In this document: positions 1 to 9,319 of the stretch, one piece after another
How positions within the stretch are numbered: the stretch's first letter is position 1
Layout of the letters: each line of letters opens with the position of its first letter
From: Bacillus sp. EB600
GTDB taxonomy: Bacteria > Bacillota > Bacilli > Bacillales > Cytobacillaceae
Length of the DNA stretch: 64,000 nt
NCBI RefSeq assembly: GCF_024494385.1
Contig: NZ_JAEVLT010000005.1
Coordinates: forward strand, 1 to 64,000
Reading direction: 5' to 3'
Program-made: the position numbers and the translations under genes
The notes under the pieces: model-generated
What the model was told of the DNA's origin: nothing
Database searches by the model: none
Seen by the model: the letters and a program-made list of their open reading frames with translations, nothing else

Positions 1-219
1 GTTTAGAAAACTTTTTAAATAAATCCATTTAAACAGAATAGAATTTGTAGAGGTCATAGATAATGTCGGATTTTTCGGAGGGCAGTTAGTTGGTAAGGAG
101 CTTTTTAAGGGAGAATAATTTAAAGCCAAGAAGGTTAATTTGGTCATACGGAGATTTTAGCTAATTTCTTTCTTTTTCCAGTGGTTTATGATAAGGTAAT
201 AGAAAAGCGAGGTGTCACT

Positions 220-438
220 TTGACAATTTATAAAGCAAAAAGAAGTAATCTTGGTACTATTTTATCAAAAAATAAAACAAAGCTCGATACGTTAGCAGTT
301 AACACGGGGATTCCAAAGTCTACATTAGATGACTACTTAAATAAAAAGGTTATGAGTTTGAATAACGCAATGACGATATCTAGGGAATTAAATTGCAAGA
401 TTGAAGATCTATATGAATGGAATGTGAAAGAAGGGTGA
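220..438 (+). CDS. small XRE-type helix-turn-helix regulator
   Basis: A 72-residue protein that is almost entirely one helix-turn-helix domain: the stretch LDTLAVNTGIPKSTLDDYLN has the spacing of a Cro/XRE recognition helix, and the end (SRELNCKIEDLYEW) is the usual last helix of this family. No effector domain is present, so it should be a stand-alone DNA-binding repressor; its target is unknown. The frame stays open upstream to a GTG at 181, but a GAGGTG sequence lies just before the TTG at 220 and the domain starts soon after, so I use the TTG. It stands alone and ends in its own terminator. The 180 bases before the open frame show no recognisable gene. Confidence 0.7.
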   Translation: MTIYKAKRSNLGTILSKNKTKLDTLAVNTGIPKSTLDDYLNKKVMSLNNAMTISRELNCKIEDLYEWNVKEG

Positions 439-457
439 TGAATTACACCCTTTTTTT
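433..457 (+). terminator. terminator of the small XRE gene
   Basis: GGGTG and CACCC arms around an 8-base loop, followed by seven T. It overlaps the end of the HTH gene. Confidence 0.75.
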
Positions 458-504
458 ATTTGAAAAATAGTGCAAAAATTTCAAAAATAAAGTTAAAAAA
501 TCTA

Positions 505-533
505 TTGACATACGTTATTGTAAATGGTATTAT
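505..533 (+). promoter_or_regulatory. sigma-A promoter of the CarD-like gene
   Basis: TTGACA at 505-510, a 17-base spacer and TATTAT at 528-533: nearly consensus. It lies about 65 bases before the chosen start of the CarD-like gene. Confidence 0.8.
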
Positions 534-597
534 AATTAATTTGATAAAAGTTTGAATCTATGTTATCATTAAAATACAATATGTGGAGGTGGATTAT

Positions 598-1077
598 TTG
601 TTTGAAATAGGCGATAACATTGTATATCCAATGTATGGAGTTGGCGTAATAGAAGGAATTGAAGAAAAAGAAATCCAGGGCAATAGCCAGAGGTATTATG
701 TTATAAACATACCAACTAATAAACTGCAGGTTTTTATTCCAACAAAAAATATCACAAATTCAAACATACGTTCAGTTGCAGATAAGCAGTCAATGGACGT
801 TGTTTTGGACATCTTTCATTATGGAGAAACGGATCGGTCATTAACTTGGAAACAACGATATAAAATAAATACGGACAAAGTAAAAACGGGTAATTTAAAA
901 GATTGTGCTGAAGTTGTCCGTGATTTAATGCGAATCCAAACCGAAAAAACTCTTAATCCCAGTGAAAAAACACTGCTGGATAAAGCGAAACGGATTTTTG
1001 TTGGTGAACTGAGGTTAATCGAAGGAATTACTCAAGTGCAGGCTGATGATTTGTTGGAAACTTGCATTAACGCCTAA
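598..1077 (+). CDS. CarD/CdnL-family RNA polymerase-binding regulator (YdeB-like)
   Basis: A 159-residue protein with the CarD/CdnL layout: an N-terminal RNA-polymerase-interacting Tudor-like domain (FEIGDNIVYPMYGVGVIEGI, shared with the transcription-repair coupling factor TRCF) and a helical C-terminal part that in this family contacts promoter DNA. Known members stabilise the open promoter complex; the Bacillus paralogue YdeB is poorly characterised. The open frame begins at GTG 583, but that codon overlaps the GGAGGTGG ribosome site, so TTG 598 is the real start, and it puts the conserved FEIGD motif at the N terminus. It has its own strong promoter. No partner gene is adjacent. Confidence 0.85.
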   Translation: MFEIGDNIVYPMYGVGVIEGIEEKEIQGNSQRYYVINIPTNKLQVFIPTKNITNSNIRSVADKQSMDVVLDIFHYGETDRSLTWKQRYKINTDKVKTGNLKDCAEVVRDLMRIQTEKTLNPSEKTLLDKAKRIFVGELRLIEGITQVQADDLLETCINA

Positions 1078-1242
1078 ACGACCCCCTCAAATTAACTAGT
1101 TGGACCACGTCACGTTCCTATCTATATTCTACCTCTCCGTTTCACAAACTTACCTTTTCCCCCTCGTTTAGGTAATCTTCGTTAAAAAAGTCCCTCTAAT
1201 CATGTCATTTACACACATTCATTTAAAACCAAAAGCTTAAAA

Positions 1243-1277
1243 ATCAAAAAAAAGCAGACCCTTTTAAAGGATCTGCT
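1243..1277 (-). terminator. terminator of the cold-shock gene
   Basis: On the minus strand, AGCAGA and TCTGCT arms with an inner AAAGG-type pairing are followed by a run of T (the A-run at 1243-1252 on the plus strand), directly after the csp stop codon. Confidence 0.8.
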
Positions 1278-1295
1278 TTCTATTATTAATCTATA

Positions 1296-1496
1296 TTAGG
1301 CTTTTTTAACGTTAGCTGCTTGAGGTCCACGTGCACCTTTTTCAACGTCAAAAGTAACTTTTTGACCTTCATCTAATGATTTGAAACCTTCAGATTGGAT
1401 AGCAGAAAAATGTACGAATACGTCTTCTCCACCTTCACGTTCGATAAATCCAAAACCTTTTTCTGCATTAAACCATTTAACTGTACCTTGTTCCAT
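1296..1496 (-). CDS. cold-shock protein, CspA/CspB family
   Basis: A 66-residue single cold-shock domain with both nucleic-acid-binding motifs, RNP1 (KGFGFIE) and RNP2 (VFVHFSAI). It binds single-stranded RNA or DNA as an RNA chaperone. A full AGGAGG site sits 8-9 bases upstream of the ATG. The upstream region to about 1620 is free of genes and probably holds a long 5' leader, as is usual for csp genes. Bacilli carry several csp paralogues and the sequence alone does not tell which this is. Confidence 0.95.
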   Translation of the reverse strand: MEQGTVKWFNAEKGFGFIEREGGEDVFVHFSAIQSEGFKSLDEGQKVTFDVEKGARGPQAANVKKA

Positions 1497-1839
1497 TATT
1501 TGTTGCCTCCTAGTGCGTTAACACACAGTAATGATACTATCCCTGCCCAAAGTGATCATAGATGAAAAGTCAAACACTTATACTATCCTGTACACCGAAC
1601 AAAAATAATTCTTTATTATCATAACAGAGATAATAAGGGAAAGCAAACTAAATCTCCCTTTGGAAAGTGATAAATTCATTTTTGTTCATAAATACTGAGC
1701 AAAAAAGTATGCTTTGTGCTTTTATTCGGTACGTTAAATTGGTAATATAGTTCTAGAGTATTTTTGACTTCAATATATATATAAATGGACAAAGCTATGT
1801 CATAATATAATGGCTAGTAGATAGAAAAGAGGTACAAAA

Positions 1840-3792
1840 ATGAACGTGGTATTACAAAAAGGTCGAAATATTTTGGATAAATATATTGGCTTTTTCTTTG
1901 TTGCTGTCCTACTCCTATGGATCAAAACATACATAGCCCAATTAACACAATTCAAATTAGGAATTGAAAGTCCCTATCAACAGTTTCTTCTATTAATTAA
2001 CCCATTAGGAGCTTCTATACTTTTCTTAGGACTTGCTTTCTTTTTTAAGGGTAGAAAAAAGTATATTTGGCTATTAGTCATTTATTTCATCTTATCCTTA
2101 CTGTTATATAGCAATATTTTATATTATCGATTCTTTAATGACTTTATTACATTACCTACATTATCTCAGACCCAAAATTTTGGTGATGTAAGCAGCAGTG
2201 TTGTCTCCTTATTAAAACCATATGACTTTTTATTCTTTATTGATTTCCTAGTACTGAGTTGTTTGCTTGTTTTTCATTTGGTAAAAATAGAAGTGAAAGA
2301 TGTGGAACGCGGAAAAGTATCTGCTATCTTTTCATTATCTTTGGCCCTTACTTGCGCAAATATTGGATTAGCGGAAATAGATCGTCCTGAATTGTTAACA
2401 AGGGGCTTTGATCGAAATTATATTGTGAAATATTTAGGCGTATACGATTACACAATTTATGATGCTTTGCAAAGTACGAAAGCATCTGCAGAGAGGGTCT
2501 TGGCGGATAGCAACGATATTACAGCAGTTCTTAATTATACAAAATCTAATTATGCTGAGCCGAACCCTGCGTACTTTGGTGCTGGAAAAGGAATGAATGT
2601 TGTCTATTACCATCTTGAATCATTTCAAAATTTCCTTATTAATTACAAATTACATGGGGAAGAGGTTACACCGTTTTTAAATTCATTGACAAAGGATAAT
2701 AATACGATTTATTTTGATAACTTTTTCCATCAAACAGCACATGGGAAAACATCTGATGCTGAATTTATGTTAGAAAATTCGTTATATGGATTACCACAGG
2801 GTTCGGCTTATATGACAAAAAGTTTAAATACATTCCAGGCAGCTCCAGGTATTCTAGGTGAACAGGGTTATACATCTGCCGTCTTCCATGGTAATACAGG
2901 CAGCTTTTGGAATCGTAATGAAGTTTACAAATCATTTGGTTATGATCATTTTTTTGATTCCAGTTACTATAAAATGGACCCTGAAGATCTTGCCCAATAT
3001 GGGTTGATGGACAAACCGTTCATTGAGCAATCGATTCCACTTTTGGAAACATTGCCGCAGCCATTTTATGCTAAGTTTATAACAGTTACAAATCATTTTC
3101 CATTTCCGATTGACAAAAAAGATGCAACTATTGAACCGGATAATACCGGTGTTCAAACAGTGGACAGGTATTTCCAAACAGCCCGTTATGCAGACGAAGC
3201 ATTAAAGCAGTTCTTTGGATACCTGAAAAAATCTGGATTATCTGATCATACCATTGTTATTATTTACGGTGATCATTATGGAATATCAAAGGATAATGAT
3301 AGTACAATGAGTCAAGTGCTCGGTAAGGAAGTTACACCTTTTGAAAGTACCGGTTTACAGCGTGTCCCATTATTTATTCGTGTACCTGGAATTAAAGGGG
3401 GAGTAAATCACGAATATGGTGGCCAAATTGATGTTCTGCCAACCCTTCTTCACTTATTAGGCGTCGATTCAAAAAAGTACGTACAATTTGGTACCGATCT
3501 GTTATCTAAACAGCATGATAATCTTATTCCATTCCGAAATGGTGACTTTGTAAGTCCAACAATCACATCGGTAGACGGGAAATTTTATGATTCGACGACG
3601 GGAACAGAATTAGGGGAAGACAAATTAGCTGATGCTAAGAAGGATCAGCAGATAGTAGAACAAAAACTATCTACCTCGGACAAAGTTGTAAATGAGGATT
3701 TATTACGCTTCTATACACCTAAAGATTTCATTCCAATAGATCGCAGTAAATATAACTATCATCAGATTCAAAATAATCAATCAAACCGATAA
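1840..3792 (+). CDS. lipoteichoic acid synthase family protein (LtaS-like sulfatase-fold transferase)
   Basis: A 650-residue membrane enzyme. About five transmembrane segments fill the first 150 residues; an extracellular sulfatase-fold domain starts near residue 250 (GMNVVYYHLESFQNF). The motif HGKTSDAEF carries the Thr (about residue 304) that serves as nucleophile in LtaS, and later D/H residues (IYGDHYG) supply the metal site. Family members polymerise glycerol phosphate from phosphatidylglycerol onto a lipid anchor. Bacilli have several paralogues (LtaS, YfnI, YqgS, YvgJ), and I cannot assign which this is. Length and motifs are intact. It is a single-gene unit with an AGAGG ribosome site and a strong terminator. 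Confidence 0.9.
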   Translation: MNVVLQKGRNILDKYIGFFFVAVLLLWIKTYIAQLTQFKLGIESPYQQFLLLINPLGASILFLGLAFFFKGRKKYIWLLVIYFILSLLLYSNILYYRFFNDFITLPTLSQTQNFGDVSSSVVSLLKPYDFLFFIDFLVLSCLLVFHLVKIEVKDVERGKVSAIFSLSLALTCANIGLAEIDRPELLTRGFDRNYIVKYLGVYDYTIYDALQSTKASAERVLADSNDITAVLNYTKSNYAEPNPAYFGAGKGMNVVYYHLESFQNFLINYKLHGEEVTPFLNSLTKDNNTIYFDNFFHQTAHGKTSDAEFMLENSLYGLPQGSAYMTKSLNTFQAAPGILGEQGYTSAVFHGNTGSFWNRNEVYKSFGYDHFFDSSYYKMDPEDLAQYGLMDKPFIEQSIPLLETLPQPFYAKFITVTNHFPFPIDKKDATIEPDNTGVQTVDRYFQTARYADEALKQFFGYLKKSGLSDHTIVIIYGDHYGISKDNDSTMSQVLGKEVTPFESTGLQRVPLFIRVPGIKGGVNHEYGGQIDVLPTLLHLLGVDSKKYVQFGTDLLSKQHDNLIPFRNGDFVSPTITSVDGKFYDSTTGTELGEDKLADAKKDQQIVEQKLSTSDKVVNEDLLRFYTPKDFIPIDRSKYNYHQIQNNQSNR

Positions 3793-3799
3793 TTTAAGG

Positions 3800-3838
3800 G
3801 ACTGCCTGAGAAACGTTTCTCAGGCAGTCTTCTATTTT
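3800..3838 (+). terminator. terminator after the LTA synthase gene
   Basis: A long, nearly loopless perfect stem (GACTGCCTGAGAAAC paired with its complement) is followed by a T-rich tract. Confidence 0.9.
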
Positions 3839-4022
3839 TAATGAACGTTCTTGAAATTAGTTTTAACAGGTAACTGTTCAGTTTTTTGAAAACTATTATA
3901 CAAAGATACTTCGAGTATGAAAATACATTTAAATTATAGTATTATGGCAACAGTGAAATTTTATTATTAAATATACTGAGGAATATTCTTAATTCCGATG
4001 ATGCAAATGGAGAGCGAACAAT

Positions 4023-5231
4023 ATGGAAACATGGAAGCGTAATTTATGGGTACTATGGATTGGTGTTTTTTTTACTGCAGCAAGTTTTTCGATGGTCGTT
4101 CCCTTTTTGCCACTTTTTCTACTGCAAATAGGGGTTCACCAACATACAGAAATGTGGTCAGGGTTGATCTTTAGTTCTGCCTTCTTTGCAGGAGCAATTT
4201 CATCACCTTTCTGGGGAAGTGTAGCTGATAAATATGGAAGAAAACCAATGATTATTCGGGCAGGTTTTGTTCTGTTTGTAATCTATACCTTAATGGCATT
4301 TGTAACAAATCCTTATGAAATATTAGGATTACGAATTTTGCAAGGCTTATTAAGCGGGTTTATACCTGGGGCAATCGCTTTAATCGGCACCAATACGCCA
4401 AAAAGTAAAGTAGGCTATGCGCTTTCCCTGATTTCTTCCGCTGCTGCTTCAGGTCAGATTGTTGGGCCCATTCTAGGCGGGGTAATTGCTCAATTAGTAG
4501 GGAATCGATTTGCATTTGCAAGTGCAGGCATAATTGTATTTATTTCCACATTCCTAATCATTTTTTGGGTGACTGAGGAAAATTTCATCCCTAGTAAGGA
4601 GAAGGGGTCAATAAAAAATGATTTTAATGTGGCATGGAACAATCGTCCCTTACTGTTAGTCCTTAGCTTAACAGTGGTAACATCTCTTTCGGTCATGACA
4701 GTTGAACCGATTTTACCTCTGTATATTGTTAAATTAGGCGGATCTTCTGACAAGGCTTCCCTTTTAGCTGGAATCGTATTCTCACTACCGGGAATCGCAA
4801 GTGCGTTATTTGCCCCATTCTGGGGAAAATGGGCAGACAAGGTTGGTTTTTATCGAGTGCTGATCATTGGGTTTCTGGGCGGAGGGATTGGAATGTTGGC
4901 GCAAATCCTATTCAACCATATTTGGGGATTTTCGATTATGCGCTTTGTGTTTGGTGTATTCTTCTGTGCGGTATTTCCTGCATTAAATGGTCTCGTCGTT
5001 AGGTCTACCGCAGACAATTTCCGGGGCAGAGCGTTCGGATTGAGCCAAACGGCTAATCAAATTGGCGGGATGATTGGTCCAATGATCGGAGGATATATTG
5101 GCGGGATTTTTCCAGCGCAAAGTGTCTTTCTTATTACAGGAATCTTACTCTTACTAGCAATGGGATTAGCATATCGAAAGGGTAATGATTTAAACCACAA
5201 ATTGAAGATAAAAGAATTACCAGGAGAGTAA
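4023..5231 (+). CDS. MFS multidrug efflux transporter, MdtG/TetA-like
   Basis: A 402-residue protein of about 12 membrane segments, typical for DHA1-type proton-driven drug exporters. Motif A between segments 2 and 3 is clear (GSVADKYGRKP) and a degenerate repeat appears in the second half (GKWADKVGFYR). RILQGLLSG (segment 4) and VGPILGGVIA (segment 5, antiporter motif C-like) support efflux rather than uptake. Substrate unknown. Only about 35 bases separate its stop from a truncated dehydrogenase gene, which suggests a past deletion joined the two. Confidence 0.85.
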   Translation: METWKRNLWVLWIGVFFTAASFSMVVPFLPLFLLQIGVHQHTEMWSGLIFSSAFFAGAISSPFWGSVADKYGRKPMIIRAGFVLFVIYTLMAFVTNPYEILGLRILQGLLSGFIPGAIALIGTNTPKSKVGYALSLISSAAASGQIVGPILGGVIAQLVGNRFAFASAGIIVFISTFLIIFWVTEENFIPSKEKGSIKNDFNVAWNNRPLLLVLSLTVVTSLSVMTVEPILPLYIVKLGGSSDKASLLAGIVFSLPGIASALFAPFWGKWADKVGFYRVLIIGFLGGGIGMLAQILFNHIWGFSIMRFVFGVFFCAVFPALNGLVVRSTADNFRGRAFGLSQTANQIGGMIGPMIGGYIGGIFPAQSVFLITGILLLLAMGLAYRKGNDLNHKLKIKELPGE

Positions 5232-5268
5232 AGAAGCTTGCTACCATGCAAAAAAAAGAAAAGGACAC

Positions 5269-5712
5269 GTGACATCTGCGACAAAGTCAAATGGTATTGT
5301 TCACTCTATGCCATTTTGGGACCAAGTATTTAAGGAAGTTAAGGAAGACTACCCAAATATCCAAACTGCATCCTACTATATTGATGCATTAGCTGCCTTT
5401 TTCGTGGCAAGACCACAAATCTTTGACGTAATTGTAGCCAGCAACCTGTTCGGTGATATTTTAACAGATATAGGCGGGGCCATCATGGGAAGTATCGGGA
5501 TTGCTCCCGCCGCAAACATCAATATAAATGGTAAATATCCGTCCATGTTTGAACCTGTTCACGGTTCTGCTCCAGATATCTTTGGAAAAGGAATTGCAAA
5601 TCCAATCGGACAAATATGGACAGCTAAAATGATGCTTGATCACTTCGGAGAATTCGAATTAGGACAAAAACTTCTCGATGTTGTAGAAGAAGTAACAAGT
5701 GAAGGCGTTTAA
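5269..5712 (+). pseudogene. 3' remnant of a tartrate/D-malate dehydrogenase gene
   Basis: The 147 readable residues match the C-terminal part of the beta-decarboxylating dehydrogenase family (isopropylmalate/tartrate/D-malate dehydrogenase, YcsA/TtuC/DmlA type): VTSATKSNGI, then YYIDALAAFF, VASNLFGDILTDIGG (metal- and substrate-binding region) and FEPVHGSAPDIFGKG (cofactor-binding loop). Full-length members are about 350-360 residues, so the first roughly 190, including the NAD-binding N terminus, are absent. Homology begins abruptly beside the GTG at 5269 and there is no ribosome site before it. The surviving part has no stops, so the truncation seems fairly recent. Almost certainly non-functional. 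Confidence 0.85.
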
Positions 5713-5735
5713 CAGGCGCCTGCGCTTTTGTTCTT
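5711..5735 (+). repeat. short copy of a dispersed GCGCCT palindromic repeat
   Basis: AACAGGCGCCTGCGCTTTTG at 5711-5730 is nearly identical to 7369-7388, the right end of a fuller copy. Both lie just after genes and end in a T-rich tract. I recognise this general AGCGCCTAG...AGGCGCTTCCGC pattern as a repeat scattered between genes in many Bacillus genomes. Confidence 0.55.
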
Positions 5736-5861
5736 ATCTCCATACTATTTTGAGTTTTCAATCCCTGAAGGTTTCCCACGGTTTTCTTTATGTTATAATA
5801 GAATCAAACAAAATTACTGCTTTCTTAGCACTTCATCTTTGTAATAGGGGGTTCGTGGAAT

Positions 5862-7283
5862 ATGAGTAACGAACTATTGTTGTCAACCGAAATATCAATA
5901 AAAGACAAAAAGAAAACGTTCATTGGGAAAGTTGTCCGAACAGCAATCATGGCAAATACTAAAGTCATGCAGGTAAGAACTGCAGATGCTGAGGACTATT
6001 ATCTCGTTTATTATAGAAAGTCGTTTATCTTTGGGGATAATTTGAACAACGTCACCGAAGGTTCGTTTATTGATAAGGCCTTCCAGGAGGGAATCGTTTT
6101 TGAATCAGCCCACCCAATGCTATCAATCTTGATCCCCAAACAAGCCATTACGATTCCAAATCGAAGCAAGTTATTCCCACAGTTGCAAACCCATTTTTCT
6201 CCTCAAGAAATAGCCTATATTGCCACAACTCTTGACTCATTCTTCGAAAAAGCTGCTCTTTCAAAGCTAATTGAACAAATATATTTTGACCACAAAAGAA
6301 ACGGAAAGTTTATGAAGGCTTTTCAAATCCTGCAAATTTTATCAGAGTTTATGCCACAGTTAAAATCTGCAAACGAGCGTATGTCTTCGCTTGAATTCAG
6401 TTCTTATCATGATTTTTATCATTCCTCAAATTTACCTGCAATTTTAAAAAAGGATCCTCTTTACGTTCAGCTCTACTGTTTCAAAAATCGAAATAATCCA
6501 GATGCCTATATATTTTTAGAAAATATCTTAAAATCCAATGAATCCTACATCGAAATGATTGTGCTTTGGCTGGAAAAAGTCAGACGATTCCAAAAGGCTG
6601 AAGAAATTGATTCCTATACAAGGATTGCCCGAAAATTTCTCACCATGAAAGAGTGGATCCTCATTTTAGCAGAGGAGAAAGTAAATCCATTTCAAGTACT
6701 GCCAGAGGCAAAGGCAATCATTGAGGAAATCATAATGGCAGGAAATTATGAAGAGGCAGCCACTTTTCTATTGAAATTTATGAACGATCTTCCTGTCACA
6801 TATGACAGCATCCTGAAAAAACTTTGGGAAAATGTAGATGCTGAATTTGTTGGATCGCATTTAGACCATTTCATATCGATTCTTCAAAGACAAGGCAACG
6901 AAGAAAACCACAAACAATCAGAAGCACAGGTTTACCAATTGATTGTGAGCATGTTGAAGGGATATGATCTTAAAACGGTTTATGATAAACTTCAACCACT
7001 GCAAAAAGTTTTACCGCATTCCTTGATCTTCCGTAAATTGAGTAAAATGGCAAAAATGCTGGAGGATCCTGATCGAATGATGGAATTGGGTGATTATTTT
7101 GCGGAGTTTAAACAATATGATCCTGCCATTGATTGCTATTCCTGGGAAATGGAGCTTAAGCCCCAGGACCCTGATCCGGTATGGAAGATTTTTAAAATGT
7201 ACCAGCAAAAAGGAATGGCGACTGAAGCTGCTGCTTATCAAAAAGTATTTGCTCAATTAAAAGAAATTCAGGAATCGGTTTAA
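5862..7283 (+). CDS. hypothetical helical-repeat (TPR-like) protein
   Basis: A 473-residue protein whose function I do not recognise. The first 120 residues look beta-rich (KTFIGKVVRTAIMANTKVMQVRTAD) and may form a small separate domain. From about residue 125 to the end it is alpha-helical with repeat-like pairs, and the last 80 residues (ELGDYFAEFKQYDPAIDCYSWEMELKP) read as tetratricopeptide repeats. No signal peptide or membrane segment is present, so it should be cytoplasmic, probably a protein-interaction scaffold. It has a GGGGG-type ribosome site before ATG 5862 and its own terminator, so it is a single-gene unit. It could be a TPR regulator without a DNA-binding domain. Confidence 0.7.
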   Translation: MSNELLLSTEISIKDKKKTFIGKVVRTAIMANTKVMQVRTADAEDYYLVYYRKSFIFGDNLNNVTEGSFIDKAFQEGIVFESAHPMLSILIPKQAITIPNRSKLFPQLQTHFSPQEIAYIATTLDSFFEKAALSKLIEQIYFDHKRNGKFMKAFQILQILSEFMPQLKSANERMSSLEFSSYHDFYHSSNLPAILKKDPLYVQLYCFKNRNNPDAYIFLENILKSNESYIEMIVLWLEKVRRFQKAEEIDSYTRIARKFLTMKEWILILAEEKVNPFQVLPEAKAIIEEIIMAGNYEEAATFLLKFMNDLPVTYDSILKKLWENVDAEFVGSHLDHFISILQRQGNEENHKQSEAQVYQLIVSMLKGYDLKTVYDKLQPLQKVLPHSLIFRKLSKMAKMLEDPDRMMELGDYFAEFKQYDPAIDCYSWEMELKPQDPDPVWKIFKMYQQKGMATEAAAYQKVFAQLKEIQESV

Positions 7284-7291
7284 TAGAAAGG

Positions 7292-7324
7292 TGCGGAGAC
7301 TTTTTTTGGTCCCGCACTTTTATT
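7292..7324 (+). terminator. terminator after the TPR-like gene
   Basis: GTGCGG and CCGCAC arms plus inner GAC/GTC pairing around a T-rich loop, followed by TTTTATTT. Confidence 0.75.
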
Positions 7325-7326
7325 TA

Positions 7327-7394
7327 TGTCCAGCTTCAGCGCCTAGCGACTAGTGCACTTTTCGCTAAACAGGCGCTTCCGCTTTTGTTTTTGC
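7327..7394 (+). repeat. dispersed intergenic palindromic repeat, fuller copy
   Basis: Contains AGCGCCT (7338-7344) and its complement AGGCGCT (7371-7377), followed by TCCGCTTTTGTTTTT. The right part matches the shorter copy at 5711-5735. It is probably a non-coding element of the widespread Bacillus GCGCCTAG type. Confidence 0.6.
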
Positions 7395-7463
7395 CGTGGC
7401 AACGCAGCCCTGTCCTAGTTTTTCGGCATAGATACGACAAATGAAAATTATCTAAAAAGTTTG

Positions 7464-7492
7464 TTGACAAAAAAACGCTTTCTCGTTATTAT
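7464..7492 (+). promoter_or_regulatory. promoter of the IclR gene with an internal cre-like site
   Basis: TTGACA at 7464-7469, a 17-base spacer and TATTAT at 7487-7492 form a strong sigma-A promoter. Within the spacer, 7471-7482 reads on the minus strand as GAAAGCGTTTTT, close to a CcpA cre. A cre between -35 and -10 would let CcpA block polymerase directly when preferred sugars are present. The promoter is seen directly; the cre call is inference. Confidence 0.75.
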
Positions 7493-7557
7493 AATAGCAG
7501 AGATCAAAAATTTACGAATGGCATTCGCCAATGTCGAACAGAAAGAGGAATTTACAA

Positions 7558-8334
7558 ATGACTGAGCGTTTGATTCAATCAGTTGAAAGGGCAGCCGATG
7601 TCCTGGAATTATTTTTGAACTCTACAGCTGAACTAAGTGTAAAAGAAATTAGTCAAGAACTAGTCTTATCAAAAAGTACCGTTCATGGAATCATCAAAAC
7701 GTTAGAACATCGGGGCTATCTACAGCAAAATCCTGATGATTTGAAGTACAAGCTGGGGATGAAATTATTCGAACTGGGTATTGCCGTGGAAAATCAACTT
7801 GATATTGGAAAAGTTGCCCATCCGATTATTGAAAATCTTGTGGCAGAATTGAATGAAACCGTTCACTTGGTCGTACGCCAGCGGGATGAAGTGATCTACA
7901 TTGAAAAGGTAGAAGGGCCGCATACTTTACGGATTTACTCACAGGTAGGCAAACGGGCTCCATATCATTGCACAGGAGTTGGTAAGGCTATTCTCGCCTT
8001 TCAAGATGATGCGGAAATTGATAGGGTTTTATCTAAGGGTCCTTTGGAACCGTACACGGAATACACTTTAACCGATAAAGTGGAAATTAAAAACCAGTTA
8101 ACATTGATCCGCAACCAAGGGTATTCAATTGATGATGAAGAGATTGAATTAGGACTCAGATGTGTTGCTGCACCAATTTTCAATCATCAAGGGAAAGCAA
8201 TTGCATCTGTAAGCTGTGCTGCACCAACAATGCGGCTTGATGAGGAAATGCTTGCTAAAGTGATTAAAGGAATTAAACAAGCGGCCGCTGATATCTCACA
8301 TTGTATAGGGTATAAAATCAATTCTGCTATATAG
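7558..8334 (+). CDS. IclR-family transcriptional regulator
   Basis: 258 residues with an N-terminal winged helix-turn-helix (RLIQSVERAADVLELF, then LSVKEISQELVLSKSTVHGIIKTLEHRGYL) and a C-terminal IclR effector domain (about residues 75-250; QVGKRAPYHCTGVGKAILAF and GYSIDDEEIELGLRCVAAPI are typical). IclR proteins sense small organic acids, and many govern aromatic-ring catabolism (PcaR, PobR, MhpR). The ATG at 7558 follows AAAGAGG and matches the family N terminus, so the upstream ATG at 7531 is not used. The gene precedes mhpF-mhpE in the same direction by 75 bases, so it probably controls these two and may be cotranscribed. Confidence 0.9.
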   Translation: MTERLIQSVERAADVLELFLNSTAELSVKEISQELVLSKSTVHGIIKTLEHRGYLQQNPDDLKYKLGMKLFELGIAVENQLDIGKVAHPIIENLVAELNETVHLVVRQRDEVIYIEKVEGPHTLRIYSQVGKRAPYHCTGVGKAILAFQDDAEIDRVLSKGPLEPYTEYTLTDKVEIKNQLTLIRNQGYSIDDEEIELGLRCVAAPIFNHQGKAIASVSCAAPTMRLDEEMLAKVIKGIKQAAADISHCIGYKINSAI

Positions 8335-8409
8335 CTTTAAGCTGCAGATTGTGATTTCACTAATAAATACTAAAAAGAGTAACAAAAGGGAATAAGGAGG
8401 AGAATTATC

Positions 8410-9294
8410 TTGGCAAAATTAAAAGCAGCTATTATTGGCTCAGGTAATATTGGTACAGACCTTATGGTCAAATTAGGAAGATCAGAATACTTAGAATTAA
8501 CTGCGGTAATCGGGATTGACCCTAAATCAGACGGTTTACGCCGTGCAAGAGAAGCAGGTTATGCAGGTATTGACACAGGAATCGACGGTTTCCTTGCAGA
8601 CTCTAATTTAGAAGCAGACATTATTTTTGACGCAACAAGTGCAAAAGCACATATTTACAACGACAAAGTATGTCAAGAGCGTGGAATTAAAATGATCGAC
8701 TTGACACCTGCTGCAATTGGACCATACGTATCTCCAGCAGTAAACATTGACGAACATTTAGATAAAAACAATATTAACATGATCACTTGTGGTGGACAAG
8801 CTACTATTCCAATGATTCATGCAATTAACCGTGTAGCTAATGTTGTATATGGTGAGATCGTTGCTACTATCTCCAGTAAAAGTGCAGGCCCTGGTACTCG
8901 TGCTAATATCGATGAATTTACTGAAACAACTTCAAAGGCAATCGAAGTAGTTGGCGGAGCTGATAAAGGTAAAGCAATCATTATCTTAAATCCTGCAGAA
9001 CCTCCAATCATGATGCGTGATACTGTATATGCACTTGTTGAAGAAGGAAAAATGGACGAACAAGCAATTCGTGAATCAATTGCAGAAATGGAAAAAACAG
9101 TTCAATCTTACGTTCCTGGTTATCGTTTACGTACTGAACCAATTTTCGAAGGCAATAAAGTAACTGTTCTTATTGAAGTTCAAGGCGCTGGAGACTACTT
9201 ACCAGAATATTCAGGTAACCTAGATATTATGACTTCTGCTGCTGTTCGTGTTGCTGAAGAGTTTGCGAAAAATACAACAAAGGAAACAGTTTGA
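8410..9294 (+). CDS. mhpF: acetaldehyde dehydrogenase (acetylating), MhpF/DmpF type
   Basis: This 294-residue enzyme converts acetaldehyde, NAD+ and CoA into acetyl-CoA, the final step of meta-cleavage pathways. It starts with a Rossmann nucleotide-binding motif ([11 protein letters not shown]); Cys127 in the motif [11 protein letters not shown] is the expected acyl-thioester nucleophile; length is normal for the family. TTG start after AAGGAGGAG. The next gene is the aldolase that produces its substrate; in this family the two proteins form a complex that channels acetaldehyde directly. Both genes are distinctly AT-rich at third codon positions with few rare codons, which hints at high expression. 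Confidence 0.95.
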   Translation: MAKLKAAIIGSGNIGTDLMVKLGRSEYLELTAVIGIDPKSDGLRRAREAGYAGIDTGIDGFLADSNLEADIIFDATSAKAHIYNDKVCQERGIKMIDLTPAAIGPYVSPAVNIDEHLDKNNINMITCGGQATIPMIHAINRVANVVYGEIVATISSKSAGPGTRANIDEFTETTSKAIEVVGGADKGKAIIILNPAEPPIMMRDTVYALVEEGKMDEQAIRESIAEMEKTVQSYVPGYRLRTEPIFEGNKVTVLIEVQGAGDYLPEYSGNLDIMTSAAVRVAEEFAKNTTKETV

Positions 9295-9319
9295 GCTGTA
9301 GAAAGGGGATAAAAAAATA

